DNA of 64,000 nucleotides from Terrisporobacter mayombei (GTDB taxonomy: Bacteria; Bacillota; Clostridia; Peptostreptococcales; Peptostreptococcaceae): NCBI RefSeq assembly GCF_020748465.1, contig NZ_JAHZMP010000001.1:1054001-1118000 (forward strand), read 5' to 3'. The position numbers were made by a program, and so were the translations under genes. Shown one piece after another: positions 19,951-28,680 of the stretch. Under the pieces are notes generated by a model. The model did not search any database. It had not been told where the DNA came from and was given only the letters and a program-made list of their open reading frames with translations. Within the stretch, counting starts at the first letter, position 1; every line of letters starts with the position of its first letter.

Positions 19951-19980
19951 AACCTCATTTATTTTCATAAATGAGGTTTA
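19951..19980 (-). terminator. Intrinsic terminator after capD
   Basis: Perfect 12-bp stem (AACCTCATTTAT / ATAAATGAGGTT) with a four-base loop and a T run on the minus strand, right behind the capD stop. Confidence 0.92.
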
Positions 19981-19984
19981 ATAT

Positions 19985-21592
19985 CTATTTATATTTAACT
20001 TGGTATTCTCCACGTCTTCTATAGTCTGCTCCACCAGTTATTCCTTTTGATTTATCTTTTATTATAGTTTGAATAGATCCATAAAAAACATTAGAATCAT
20101 AATAAGTTACTGAGTATCCTTTTGAGGCCATTTCATTAATAGTATTATCAGAAAGCTGTCTTTCTGTTAATATTTCCGTATTATTTCTAAATACAGTTCT
20201 AGGCTCATCTATAGATTCAGATATATTCTCACCAAACTTAAGGTGGTTTAATAACACTTCAGAAATAGCTTGAGGTATAACATTACCTCCTGGAGAAGCA
20301 ATCCCCATGATAAAATCTTTATCTTTTCTTATTATAGTTGGAGCTATAAATGTTCTCGATCTTTTTCCTGGTTTATAAGCATTTATAGAATTTGCATTTT
20401 TATTAAAGTGACCTACTGAATCATTTAAGAAAAATCCTCCTACCGTTACTTGAGAACCAAAAAAATCACCTAATGTATTTGTGCAAGAGACTACCATTCC
20501 ATCTTTATCAGTTACAACAAAAGCTGTAGTATCTTCACTTTCATCTTCAGTTATATCTTCAATATACTTTTTCTCATATAGTTTTTTTACATAATTATCA
20601 GTTACATATTTTTGAGAATCAACATTTTCAAAATTAGGATCTGCAATATGTGCCTTTCTATTAGTGTAAGCAATGTTTACTATTTGAGACATTTTTTCTA
20701 AATAATCCGCTTCATTGGTAGCAAATTTTTGAACATCAGCATATTCGGACATTTTCAATATTTGTAGTAACGTGGCACCACCAAATGGCGCTGGAGCTGT
20801 TACAACTTCATATCCATTAAATTTACCTGTTAACGGTTTTACAATTTCCGTTTTATAAGCAGATAGATCTTCTGATTTTAGTAAGCCACCTAGTGTTAAT
20901 TGTTGAGCAATCACTCCATTATAGAAAGCATTCGCTCCACCCTCTTGGATAGTTTTTAAAGTAGTTGCTAATTCCGGCTGAACTATGGTCGTTCCCTCAC
21001 TCTTTGGCTGACCATTTTCATCATAGAATGTAGTCAAACTATTCATATCTGAATATCCTTTAAAAATATCAAGTCTATTATATAGATTTGTATTCATTTC
21101 AAATCCATTTTCAGCATAATCAACAGATGGCTGTATAAGTTCTTTCATTTCTTTTGTACCATAAGTACTGTTTACTTCTTCCATACCCTTTACAAAACCA
21201 GGCACACCAATACCGCTAGTTTGAGTTGCAGAACTTATAGGAGCTGTTTCTCTGTAATTAAAGAATTTGAAATCATCATCTTTGGGTGAATAAACAAGCA
21301 TCGCTCCTCCTCCACCAATTCCTGAACCATAAGGTTCAACAACACCTAATACATATGATATTGCTACCGCTGCATCTGCAGCATTTCCTCCGTTTTTCAA
21401 AACGTCCATCCCAACCTTAACAGCTAAAGGATTAGACGAGCTTACTCCATACCCTTCTAGACCATCTCTTTTTAATACCTTATTCACACCTACAGTAAAC
21501 ATAGTCTGAATATTATCATAGAAAACTAAGCTTAAACCTAATGCAAGTGCTAACAGCACAGATGCAATTTGTTTCCATCTTGATTTTTTCAA
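19985..21592 (-). CDS. capD: CapD-type gamma-glutamyltranspeptidase
   Basis: Ntn-hydrolase of the gamma-glutamyltransferase superfamily. In Bacillus anthracis CapD cuts poly-gamma-glutamate and links it to peptidoglycan. The 535 residues have an N-terminal membrane anchor/signal (about 8-26), the domain opening YGVSSSNPLAVKVGMDVLKN, the predicted self-cleavage site with nucleophile T355 (EDTTAFVVTDKDG), and late motifs GKRSRTFIAPT and SPGGNVIPQ. These and the short C-terminus resemble CapD more than glutathione-degrading GGT, as judged from memory of the CapD sequence. The start is TTG at 21592, eight bases after AAGGAG. It follows capB, capC and a 44-aa ORF in one operon, which supports a polymer-release or anchoring role. 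Confidence 0.88.
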   Translation of the reverse strand: MKKSRWKQIASVLLALALGLSLVFYDNIQTMFTVGVNKVLKRDGLEGYGVSSSNPLAVKVGMDVLKNGGNAADAAVAISYVLGVVEPYGSGIGGGGAMLVYSPKDDDFKFFNYRETAPISSATQTSGIGVPGFVKGMEEVNSTYGTKEMKELIQPSVDYAENGFEMNTNLYNRLDIFKGYSDMNSLTTFYDENGQPKSEGTTIVQPELATTLKTIQEGGANAFYNGVIAQQLTLGGLLKSEDLSAYKTEIVKPLTGKFNGYEVVTAPAPFGGATLLQILKMSEYADVQKFATNEADYLEKMSQIVNIAYTNRKAHIADPNFENVDSQKYVTDNYVKKLYEKKYIEDITEDESEDTTAFVVTDKDGMVVSCTNTLGDFFGSQVTVGGFFLNDSVGHFNKNANSINAYKPGKRSRTFIAPTIIRKDKDFIMGIASPGGNVIPQAISEVLLNHLKFGENISESIDEPRTVFRNNTEILTERQLSDNTINEMASKGYSVTYYDSNVFYGSIQTIIKDKSKGITGGADYRRRGEYQVKYK

Positions 21593-21651
21593 TCCATTCT
21601 CTCCTTTTTGATATTAATTTTCGTTAGTGATAAAGATTAAATTATCCCCTT

Positions 21652-21786
21652 TTAGAATATAATATCCAAAAACATATAACTAAAGCATAAAATTAGTGAT
21701 AATATCAATAAATTAAAAAGTGTTATTTCTTTTCTATTTTTTATATAAATTTGGATTTTTTCCTTTAAAGTCAAACTTTTATCCAT
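21652..21786 (-). CDS. 44-aa single-pass membrane peptide, CapE/PgsE-like by position
   Basis: A short ORF starting MDKSLTLKEKIQIYIKNRKE, followed by a hydrophobic helix at about residues 21-44. The ATG at 21786 has AAGGAG eight bases upstream, inside the 12-base gap after capC. Size, a single membrane span and location between capC and capD match the small CapE/PgsE subunit (about 47-55 aa) of poly-gamma-glutamate synthases. Sequence likeness is too short to prove, so the role is inferred from context. Confidence 0.75.
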   Translation of the reverse strand: MDKSLTLKEKIQIYIKNRKEITLFNLLILSLILCFSYMFLDIIF

Positions 21787-21798
21787 ATTTCCATCTCC

Positions 21799-22248
21799 TT
21801 AAACTAATTGAGCTACATTTAAGATAACAAAAGCTGCAAAAGAAACACCTAAAGTACTTACCGTTGTAAGTTTTATGCCTTGCTTGTAGAAGCAGTTTGC
21901 GATTAAACCTGGTATAACTATTCCAACTCCCTCAAGCACTCCTAACGACATCCCCATAGACATATTTAGGCTGTCTAATGCAATTTTCAATAGCATACAT
22001 ACTAAAAGCATCGCTAAAAATCTTCTTCTTCCATACAATATAATAAATTTATTTAATCCAAATTCAACAATCATATAAGTTAATACACTTAACAGTAATA
22101 TAACTATCAAACTCTTAGGATTATTCATCGTAAGCGCTAAATATCCAGGAACCACAAGCCCTCCTGGGTTAATTCCGAATTTTTCTTGAAATAATAAGCT
22201 TAGAGTTAAACCTAAGATTATCGCTACATATAAATCTGTCAATACCAT
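21799..22248 (-). CDS. capC: Poly-gamma-glutamate synthase membrane subunit CapC/PgsC
   Basis: Integral membrane partner of the CapB/PgsB ligase in poly-gamma-glutamate synthesis and export. The 149 residues are almost entirely hydrophobic with four or five helices, and carry family-typical segments such as KFGINPGGLVVPGYLAL (about 23-39) and the late VVIPGLIANCFYKQGI-like turn. The ATG at 22248 follows AGGAGG. It starts 18 bases after the capB stop, so the two are cotranslated. Confidence 0.92.
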   Translation of the reverse strand: MVLTDLYVAIILGLTLSLLFQEKFGINPGGLVVPGYLALTMNNPKSLIVILLLSVLTYMIVEFGLNKFIILYGRRRFLAMLLVCMLLKIALDSLNMSMGMSLGVLEGVGIVIPGLIANCFYKQGIKLTTVSTLGVSFAAFVILNVAQLV

Positions 22249-22266
22249 TATAGCCTCCTAAATTTT

Positions 22267-23481
22267 CTAGATTACAGCTTTTTGCTTCTCACTATAATCA
22301 GTTATTGTTTCATCTTGACTCATACTTAAAAGTCTTTCTATAAATGGTTCACCCGTACCATGTATATTTCCTACACCATAAATTACTCTGTTTTTCATTA
22401 AAGGATTTATAACCTCTAATATTTCATCTGGTGTTGCATTTTCTAAATCAATATAATTTTTTACATTTGGCAACATTCCATTTTTAAATGCCGTAGCAAC
22501 AGGCTCAGTTACCTCCCCTATACCAACAAGTGTATGAGTTTTAATATTCGGAAACACATCTCTTACAAAAATTTCGGTTCTATCAACTCTATCTTGTCTA
22601 CAGTTCATAATAACTATTGGATCATCTGAATCATAGTCCATTTCACATATTTTTATCCAAATATTTAGTGTTGACTGTGGGTCATTTGCTGCAAATCCAT
22701 TTACAAAATGACAATTTAGAGATTCTTTTCCTATTTTAGTAACTCTCATTGCCCCTGGATCTGGATGAGCATTAAGCATCCCCCTCATACATACTTCTTT
22801 ATCTAAACCTAAAGCTTCTCCTACAGCTAGAGCTAAAGATGCATTATCAGGGAATACCATATAATCAAATTCAGATAAAAATTCACTACTTATTTTTGAA
22901 TTATCAGCTACTATTACCTTACTATTTCTCTCCTTAGCAACTTCTTTAAAGTAATCTAGATAAGGACTTGGTATAGTAATTAAGTATCCATTATATGGTA
23001 TAGTTGCTGCAAATGCTTGCGCTACTTCATTTAATGTTGGTCCTAATACATCCATATGATCTTCAAGTACATTAACTATTAAAACAATGTTAGCTTCCAA
23101 CATTCTAAATTGATATACCTTTTGATAGTCTGGGTTTACTGCCATACACTCACATACTAAAGCTTCTGCTCCTAAGTCTGCCGACTTCTGTAATACCTCT
23201 AATTGCTCACCTATGTTAGCACCTTGAGGTTTTCTTATTATAGGTTCTTCTTCATCTTTGAACCAGTAAATCATTCTAGCTTCTGTTCCAGTTGTTTTTC
23301 CTACTGTCTTATACCCTGCCTCAGTTAATATGCCAGTTATTAGCCTTGTGACAGTTGATTTTCCTCTTATCCCATTTATATTCACTCTTATTGGTATTTT
23401 TTTAACATTTCTCTTTTGAGCAAGTTGTTCTCTTATACCAAGTATAAGTAGAGTGACTATACACAATACTATAATAATAAT
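22267..23481 (-). CDS. capB: Poly-gamma-glutamate synthase catalytic subunit CapB/PgsB (probable ATT start)
   Basis: Mur-ligase-like amide ligase that polymerises glutamate through its gamma-carboxyl with ATP. It has an N-terminal membrane segment, P-loop NGIRGKSTVTRLITG, then PQGANIGEQ, ECMAVNPDYQ, NVLEDHMDVLGPT and MNCRQDRVDRTEIF, all as in PgsB. A TTG-led frame gives 399 residues from 23466, but the only ribosome site (GGGAGGG) sits 22 bases before that TTG. It is ideally spaced (about eight bases) before the first of three ATT codons at 23481, which restores the IIIVLC membrane start seen in PgsB. No ATG or GTG is available in frame. With the ATT start the product is 404 residues. Confidence 0.9.
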   Translation of the reverse strand: MIIIVLCIVTLLILGIREQLAQKRNVKKIPIRVNINGIRGKSTVTRLITGILTEAGYKTVGKTTGTEARMIYWFKDEEEPIIRKPQGANIGEQLEVLQKSADLGAEALVCECMAVNPDYQKVYQFRMLEANIVLIVNVLEDHMDVLGPTLNEVAQAFAATIPYNGYLITIPSPYLDYFKEVAKERNSKVIVADNSKISSEFLSEFDYMVFPDNASLALAVGEALGLDKEVCMRGMLNAHPDPGAMRVTKIGKESLNCHFVNGFAANDPQSTLNIWIKICEMDYDSDDPIVIMNCRQDRVDRTEIFVRDVFPNIKTHTLVGIGEVTEPVATAFKNGMLPNVKNYIDLENATPDEILEVINPLMKNRVIYGVGNIHGTGEPFIERLLSMSQDETITDYSEKQKAVI

Positions 23482-23486
23482 GGTTC

Positions 23487-23878
23487 ATCCCTCCCTAATT
23501 AATCGTCATTATATGATTGTTTTCATATACTAAGGTTTCATACAAAGTACATTTTTGTTTTACACAATAGTATAAAATTTAGATTATTATCATTTCTTGT
23601 CTAACAACTAGTCAATTATATCAAAAATTATCGAATTCTAAAAGTATTTATTTCAATTTCTTAATAATAAGTTTTATTCTTCAAATCGCCATTTACACAA
23701 TATTCCAAACTTTATACCCTAGTGTATAGTATTTTTAATTATATTTCAATAAATTACAAATATTAATTTGTTAAAATTTGTAAATTTCTACCATTCCATA
23801 GTCAAAATATAAAGTCAGTTAGTATATCCATTATATAAGATAGATAACTAACCACCTTTTCTTCTTTATTTATACAAT
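23487..23878 (-). other. Intergenic region between lepA and capB
   Basis: About 390 AT-rich bases without a credible ORF. It must hold the capB promoter; the best candidate is a weak TTGACT / GATAAT pair (23615-23586, 18-base spacer). A short dyad TATAC-N6-GTATA lies at 23713-23728. An imperfect hairpin just after lepA (about 23816-23855) has no U tract. No site here is convincing on its own. Confidence 0.5.
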
Positions 23879-25681
23879 TTATTCATCTAATTTAAGAACT
23901 GACATAAATGCCTTTTGTGGTACTTCCACGCTACCAATTTGTCTCATACGTTTCTTACCTTCTTTTTGTTTTTCAAGAAGTTTCTTCTTACGAGATATAT
24001 CTCCTCCGTAACATTTAGCAAGTACGTCTTTTCTAAGAGCACTTATTGTTTCTCTAGCTACTATTTTATTTCCAACAGCTGCTTGTATAGGAACAGCAAA
24101 TTGATGTCTTGGTATTTCATTTTTAAGTTTTTCACACATTGCCTTACCCCTCGAGTATGCTTTACTTTCATGAACGATAAAGCTAAGTGCATCAACTTGT
24201 TCTTTATTTATTAATATATCTAATTTTACAAGTTGAGAAGGAACATATCCCTTCATCTCATAATCTAGAGAGCCATATCCTCTGGTTCTAGATTTTAGTG
24301 CATCAAAGAAATCGTATACAACTTCATTTAGAGGTAAATCATAATGAAGCATAACTCTTTTCTCATCTATATATTCCATGTGTAACATTGTTCCACGTCT
24401 TTCTTGACATAGTTCCATAACTATACCAACAAAATCTTTTGGTGCTATGATATCAGCTTTTACTATTGGTTCTTCTATCATTCTTATTTCTGAAACCTCT
24501 GGTAAATTTGCAGGGTTTTGAACCATAACAACTTCTCCATCATTTTTAGTAACTCTATATATAACAGAAGGAGCTGTTGTAACTAAATTTAGATTAAATT
24601 CTCTTTCTAATCTCTCTTGTATTATTTCAAGATGTAATAATCCTAAGAATCCACATCTAAAACCAAATCCTAAGGCTGCAGAAGTTTCTGATTCAAACTC
24701 AAGCGCTGCATCATTAACTTGTAGTTTTTCTAAGCAATCTCTTACGTTTTCGTATTTTTCACCTTCGCCTGGATAAATACCACAATAAACCATTGGAGTT
24801 GCTTTTTTATATCCTTCTAAAGGTTCTTGTGTTTTATTGTTAGCATCAGTAATAGTGTCACCTACGTGACAACTTCTTATATCTTTTATACTTGCTGCAA
24901 TATATCCAACATCACCAGCAGATAAACTATCTAATTCTGTTGCACCTGGAGCCATAACTCCAACTTCTGTTACTTCGAATTTCTTCTTAGTATTCATCAT
25001 TTCTATAGTCATACCTTTTTTAACTTCACCTTCAAATACTCTAACATAGGCTACAACACCCTTATAAGCATCATAGTATGAATCAAATATTAAAGCTTTT
25101 AATGGTTTGTTTATATCTCCAGTAGGCGCTGGTACATTTGCAACTATATCTTCTAATACGTCTTGTATATTTAAACCACTTTTTGCTGATATTAATGGCG
25201 CTTCACTTGCATCAAGACCTATTATATCTTCAATTTCTTCTTTGACCTCGTCTGGTCTAGCACTTGGTAGGTCTATTTTATTTATTACTGGTAATATTTC
25301 TAAATCTTGATCTAGCGCTAAATATACATTCGCTAAAGTCTGTGCTTCCACTCCTTGAGCGGCATCTACTACAAGTAATGCCCCCTCACATGCTACTAAA
25401 CTTCTTGATACCTCATAGTTAAAGTCCACATGACCCGGAGTATCTATAAGATTTAAATAATATTCATTTCCGTCCTTAGCCTTATATATTAACCTTACAT
25501 TTTGCAGTTTGATAGTGATTCCTCTTTCTCTTTCTAAATCCATGTTATCTAATAACTGGCTTTTCATTTCTCTATCACTTACTAAACCTGTGTACTGTAT
25601 TAATCTATCAGCTAAGGTAGACTTACCATGATCTATATGCGCAATTATACTGAAATTTCTAGTTCTATTTTGTTTGTCCAC
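23879..25681 (-). CDS. lepA: Elongation factor 4 (LepA)
   Basis: Translational GTPase that binds ribosomes and aids assembly/back-translocation under stress. The 600 residues have the P-loop AHIDHGKST (14-22), DTPGH (80-84), NKID (134-137), EF-G-like domains, and the LepA-specific C-terminal domain ending [20 protein letters not shown]. It follows spoIIP and the 64-aa ORF, as in related genomes. Confidence 0.98.
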   Translation of the reverse strand: MDKQNRTRNFSIIAHIDHGKSTLADRLIQYTGLVSDREMKSQLLDNMDLERERGITIKLQNVRLIYKAKDGNEYYLNLIDTPGHVDFNYEVSRSLVACEGALLVVDAAQGVEAQTLANVYLALDQDLEILPVINKIDLPSARPDEVKEEIEDIIGLDASEAPLISAKSGLNIQDVLEDIVANVPAPTGDINKPLKALIFDSYYDAYKGVVAYVRVFEGEVKKGMTIEMMNTKKKFEVTEVGVMAPGATELDSLSAGDVGYIAASIKDIRSCHVGDTITDANNKTQEPLEGYKKATPMVYCGIYPGEGEKYENVRDCLEKLQVNDAALEFESETSAALGFGFRCGFLGLLHLEIIQERLEREFNLNLVTTAPSVIYRVTKNDGEVVMVQNPANLPEVSEIRMIEEPIVKADIIAPKDFVGIVMELCQERRGTMLHMEYIDEKRVMLHYDLPLNEVVYDFFDALKSRTRGYGSLDYEMKGYVPSQLVKLDILINKEQVDALSFIVHESKAYSRGKAMCEKLKNEIPRHQFAVPIQAAVGNKIVARETISALRKDVLAKCYGGDISRKKKLLEKQKEGKKRMRQIGSVEVPQKAFMSVLKLDE

Positions 25682-25765
25682 CTTTATTCCTCCTTAATAA
25701 GTTGTTATCATAGACTTTATTTTATAATATATCTGCTTTTATGTAAATAAGTAGTATATAACAAA

Positions 25766-25798
25766 AAAATAAGACTTATTTTTCAAGTCTTATTTTTT
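25766..25798 (-). terminator. Intrinsic terminator before lepA
   Basis: An 11-bp AAATAAGACTT / AAGTCTTATTT stem, with T runs in both directions. It ends the gpr-spoIIP-64-aa ORF transcript. Confidence 0.88.
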
Positions 25799-25864
25799 CT
25801 AATATTTTGGTTTATTTTCGAAATTTGTATTCTTTAATATCATATAAAAATTAAATGTTATAGT

Positions 25865-26059
25865 TTAAAATATATCCATTATATATTTTATAATATCATT
25901 TTTACTATCGTTGTCTAAGACCTCATTAATTCTATAATCTATTATTAGTATGCTACTAGTAGTAATTACTAGCATCATAAACATAAATATCATTCTACAA
26001 ATTGTTTTATATTTCTTTTTAGAATACTTTTCTTTTTTAGATTTTTCTAAACGGCTCAT
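25865..26059 (-). CDS. Small membrane protein, 64 aa, downstream of spoIIP
   Basis: Unrecognised. A basic N-terminus (MSRLEKSKKEKYSKKKYK) is followed by one membrane helix (about 20-41) and a short polar tail. It starts 14 bases after the spoIIP stop and ends before a terminator, so it is in the gpr-spoIIP transcript. A role in sporulation is plausible only from its place. Confidence 0.65.
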   Translation of the reverse strand: MSRLEKSKKEKYSKKKYKTICRMIFMFMMLVITTSSILIIDYRINEVLDNDSKNDIIKYIMDIF

Positions 26060-26073
26060 AATTTTTACCCTAA

Positions 26074-27045
26074 TTATTTTATATCAGAATAATACTCATC
26101 GAGTATTTCTGCTAAATATTTGCATGTAGCCTGAGCTTCTTTTGTACTTGTTGCATTATTACCTATTTCTATTAATAATCCATTGTCTGCCATATATTGA
26201 TTAAATCTACCATATTGTTTTGGAACTACTGGAGAAACTAATCCTGGATATTTCTTTTCAGCTAAAGCTGTAATTTCTTCTGCCTGTTTTTTTAATTCTC
26301 CCACATTTTGATTTCTTTGACCAACTACCAAGAAAAACTTTGCAACAGTTTCTCCATTTATTTTAGTTGTATATTTATCGTGTACTGCCTTTTTCGCCTG
26401 TGCAGTACTTACACTTTGCCCATCTCTATGTAAATCTATACTTACTTTAATAGAATTATACTTAGATAGAATAGACTTCATTGTCTTAGCACTCGTTGCA
26501 TAAGCATCGTTGTAAGACAAGTCATTATACTTAGTAGTATGAACTACACCCCATCCCTTTTCTGACAACTCTGTAGATAAAATACTTCCTACAGACATAA
26601 CTGAATGTTCTATATCTGTTGAATGATAGTTATTCTTTGGTGAATCAGAATAAGTTTCACTACTATGAGTATGATAGATAAGCATTTGTGGCTTGTCCTT
26701 TGTTACCCTTATATCATTAGTATAATTTGAATCAATAATATTACTAGTTTCTTTTGATTCTTTCGTCTCTTTTTGTTCTGGCTTATTTTCTTCACCAACG
26801 TAAACATTAACATATTCTTTGCCATCTATATTATTTGTATTGCTTTTTATATTATCTGTAGATTTTGAGTTATCCTCATCTTCTTTGTTATCCTTATCTT
26901 CTTTGTCTATAACTTTTACTTCAGGATAAGATGACTTCACCAAATATTTTAATATATCTTCTTTATCTAATGCTTGAGAAATAGTAGGCAAAATACAAAC
27001 TATTAAAAATCCAATTTTTATAGCTTTTATTTTATTTTTAATCAT
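26074..27045 (-). CDS. spoIIP: Stage II sporulation protein P
   Basis: Amidase/endopeptidase of the DMP engulfment machine, acting on peptidoglycan outside the membrane. The 323 residues have a signal anchor (about 8-25), a low-complexity acidic linker (about 45-110), and the SpoIIP catalytic domain with H125-x-H127 and E130 (YHTHSSETYS) and DLHRDG (204-209). Shorter than the Bacillus protein mainly in the N-terminal part. It follows gpr, the conserved pair. Confidence 0.95.
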   Translation of the reverse strand: MIKNKIKAIKIGFLIVCILPTISQALDKEDILKYLVKSSYPEVKVIDKEDKDNKEDEDNSKSTDNIKSNTNNIDGKEYVNVYVGEENKPEQKETKESKETSNIIDSNYTNDIRVTKDKPQMLIYHTHSSETYSDSPKNNYHSTDIEHSVMSVGSILSTELSEKGWGVVHTTKYNDLSYNDAYATSAKTMKSILSKYNSIKVSIDLHRDGQSVSTAQAKKAVHDKYTTKINGETVAKFFLVVGQRNQNVGELKKQAEEITALAEKKYPGLVSPVVPKQYGRFNQYMADNGLLIEIGNNATSTKEAQATCKYLAEILDEYYSDIK

Positions 27046-27060
27046 TAAAATTCCTCCTTA

Positions 27061-28014
27061 TTACGAAGTTCTCCCTGGATGAAGAGATCTATTTAATCCT
27101 TCACTAATTATTATTGATAAATTTTCTATAGTTTCATCTATATCCTTAGGAGTAACAATTAAATTTTTATCATAAGGATCTAGAGAGTCTTTAATTAGTT
27201 GATATTTTTCTTCTTCCTGTAATTTTTGAAGCATTTTATAAAATACTTCACCTTTGCTAGATTGTTCCATTAAATTATCGATTGCCACGTCTAGTACATC
27301 ACTAGTTAAAGTAGCTGCATCTACTACCGTTGGCACACCTATAGCTATAACATCTACTCCCAAATATTCTTTATTTAGAGCCTTTCTTTTATTACCAACT
27401 CCTCCACCTGGAGATATTCCAGCTGTAGATATTTGTATAGTAGAATTTACCCTATCCATTTTTCTTGAAGCAAGGGCATCTATGGCAACTACTCTATCTG
27501 GTTTAATAGTATCTACTATTGCTTTAACAGTTTCACTAGTTTCTATTCCAGTAATACCCATAACCCCTGGGCTCAATGCAGCAACCTCTGTAAAATCGTC
27601 ATCATAATCCTTATTGTAATTTTTAAATATATGACGTGTTACAAGAGTTTTTGATACTGATTTTGGGCCTAGTGCATCAGATGTTATATTCCAGTTACCA
27701 AGTCCAATTACTAAAGTCTTCTTTTGTTCATCTAAACCAAAAATATCTTTAAGTTCATCAGTTAAATAATTTATTATTTGTTCTCTAGATTCATCGTCAT
27801 CATATTTCATCAATTTACTTTCTAATGTTACGTATGTTCCAATTCCTTTATTCATTATTTGAGAACCTTGCTCATTTAATACTTCAACTTTTGTAACTAT
27901 ACAGTCATCAAGTTGTTTGTTTATTGTTTTAACTCCTGGTATTTCACTACTATTACCGCTTTCTTCTATTATCTCTCTTGCTTCTAGAGCTAGGTCAGTT
28001 CTAATTTTTATCAT
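27061..28014 (-). CDS. gpr: Spore germination protease GPR
   Basis: Atypical aspartic-type protease that degrades small acid-soluble spore proteins at germination; made as an inactive zymogen. In 317 residues the N-terminus MIKIRTDLALEAREI aligns with the Bacillus self-cleavage site RTD/LAVEA, which would leave a propeptide of only seven residues. The ATG at 28014 follows GGAGG. It is divergent from rpsT. Confidence 0.96.
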   Translation of the reverse strand: MIKIRTDLALEAREIIEESGNSSEIPGVKTINKQLDDCIVTKVEVLNEQGSQIMNKGIGTYVTLESKLMKYDDDESREQIINYLTDELKDIFGLDEQKKTLVIGLGNWNITSDALGPKSVSKTLVTRHIFKNYNKDYDDDFTEVAALSPGVMGITGIETSETVKAIVDTIKPDRVVAIDALASRKMDRVNSTIQISTAGISPGGGVGNKRKALNKEYLGVDVIAIGVPTVVDAATLTSDVLDVAIDNLMEQSSKGEVFYKMLQKLQEEEKYQLIKDSLDPYDKNLIVTPKDIDETIENLSIIISEGLNRSLHPGRTS

Positions 28015-28209
28015 AGTTTCCTCCAGTACTCAATAAAATGATATTATTGATTATTGACATGTGTTAACATTTTAAACATTATTTATCATTTTTTATTACT
28101 TTTATGAATAAATAAATCTATTATTGTGAAATATTTTTATATGTGATAAAGTAAGTCATGCACAAAAAAAACAGTTAGCAAATTATATTTAACTAATAAA
28201 TATTAACTC

Positions 28210-28238
28210 TTGATTTTTATATTTATTTCTGTTAAAAT
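28210..28238 (+). promoter_or_regulatory. Sigma-A promoter of rpsT
   Basis: TTGATT (28210-28215), 17 bases, TAAAAT (28233-28238), about 50 bases before the rpsT start. Confidence 0.65.
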
Positions 28239-28287
28239 CTAATATGTTGACGATGAGAATAATTATATTTACGAGGAGGTGTTTTTC

Positions 28288-28554
28288 GTGGCAAACATAA
28301 AATCAGCTAAAAAGAGAATAAAAGTTATCGATAAGAAAACTGCTTTAAACAAAGCTAGAAAATCTCAAGTAAAAACTGCTATAAGAAGATTCGATGAAGC
28401 TGTTACTGCAGGTAATGTTGAAGAAGCTACAGCTAGATTCCAATATGCTCAAAAGAGAATATACCAAGTAGCATCTAAAGGAACAATACACAAAAACGCT
28501 GCAGCTAGAAAAGTTGCTAAATTAGCTCAAAAATTAAACGCAATGAACGCATAA
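28288..28554 (+). CDS. rpsT: 30S ribosomal protein S20
   Basis: 88-residue basic ribosomal protein; the first residues (M)ANIKSAKKRIK are characteristic. GTG at 28288 is the start, six bases after GGAGGTG; the in-frame GTG nine bases upstream lies inside that ribosome site. It is monocistronic, with its own promoter and terminator, and is the only plus-strand gene of the left block. Confidence 0.98.
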   Translation: MANIKSAKKRIKVIDKKTALNKARKSQVKTAIRRFDEAVTAGNVEEATARFQYAQKRIYQVASKGTIHKNAAARKVAKLAQKLNAMNA

Positions 28555-28578
28555 TAACAGTTTAATTTTTATAAATTT

Positions 28579-28609
28579 AAACCCTTGATTTTATCAAGGG
28601 TTTTTTATT
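28579..28609 (+). terminator. Intrinsic terminator of rpsT
   Basis: AAACCCTTGAT / ATCAAGGGTTT stem with a three-base loop, followed by six T. Confidence 0.93.
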
Positions 28610-28649
28610 GCGTTTATTTTAACATTATTTTACTACTTCTGCCCACAAA

Positions 28650-28680
28650 TAAAAAAGTCTTAGCATTTTAACTAAGACTC
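28650..28680 (-). terminator. Intrinsic terminator of comEC-holA
   Basis: Stem AGTCTTAG / CTAAGACT directly after the holA stop, followed on the minus strand by six T. Confidence 0.88.

Noticed and set aside
23713..23728. TATAC-N6-GTATA dyad upstream of capB as an operator
   Set aside because: Only five-base arms in AT-rich DNA and not tied to a clear promoter; mentioned in the intergenic entry only.
23915..24214. 99-codon plus-strand ORF opposite lepA
   Set aside because: Lies wholly within the conserved LepA C-terminal domain on the other strand; no ribosome site.
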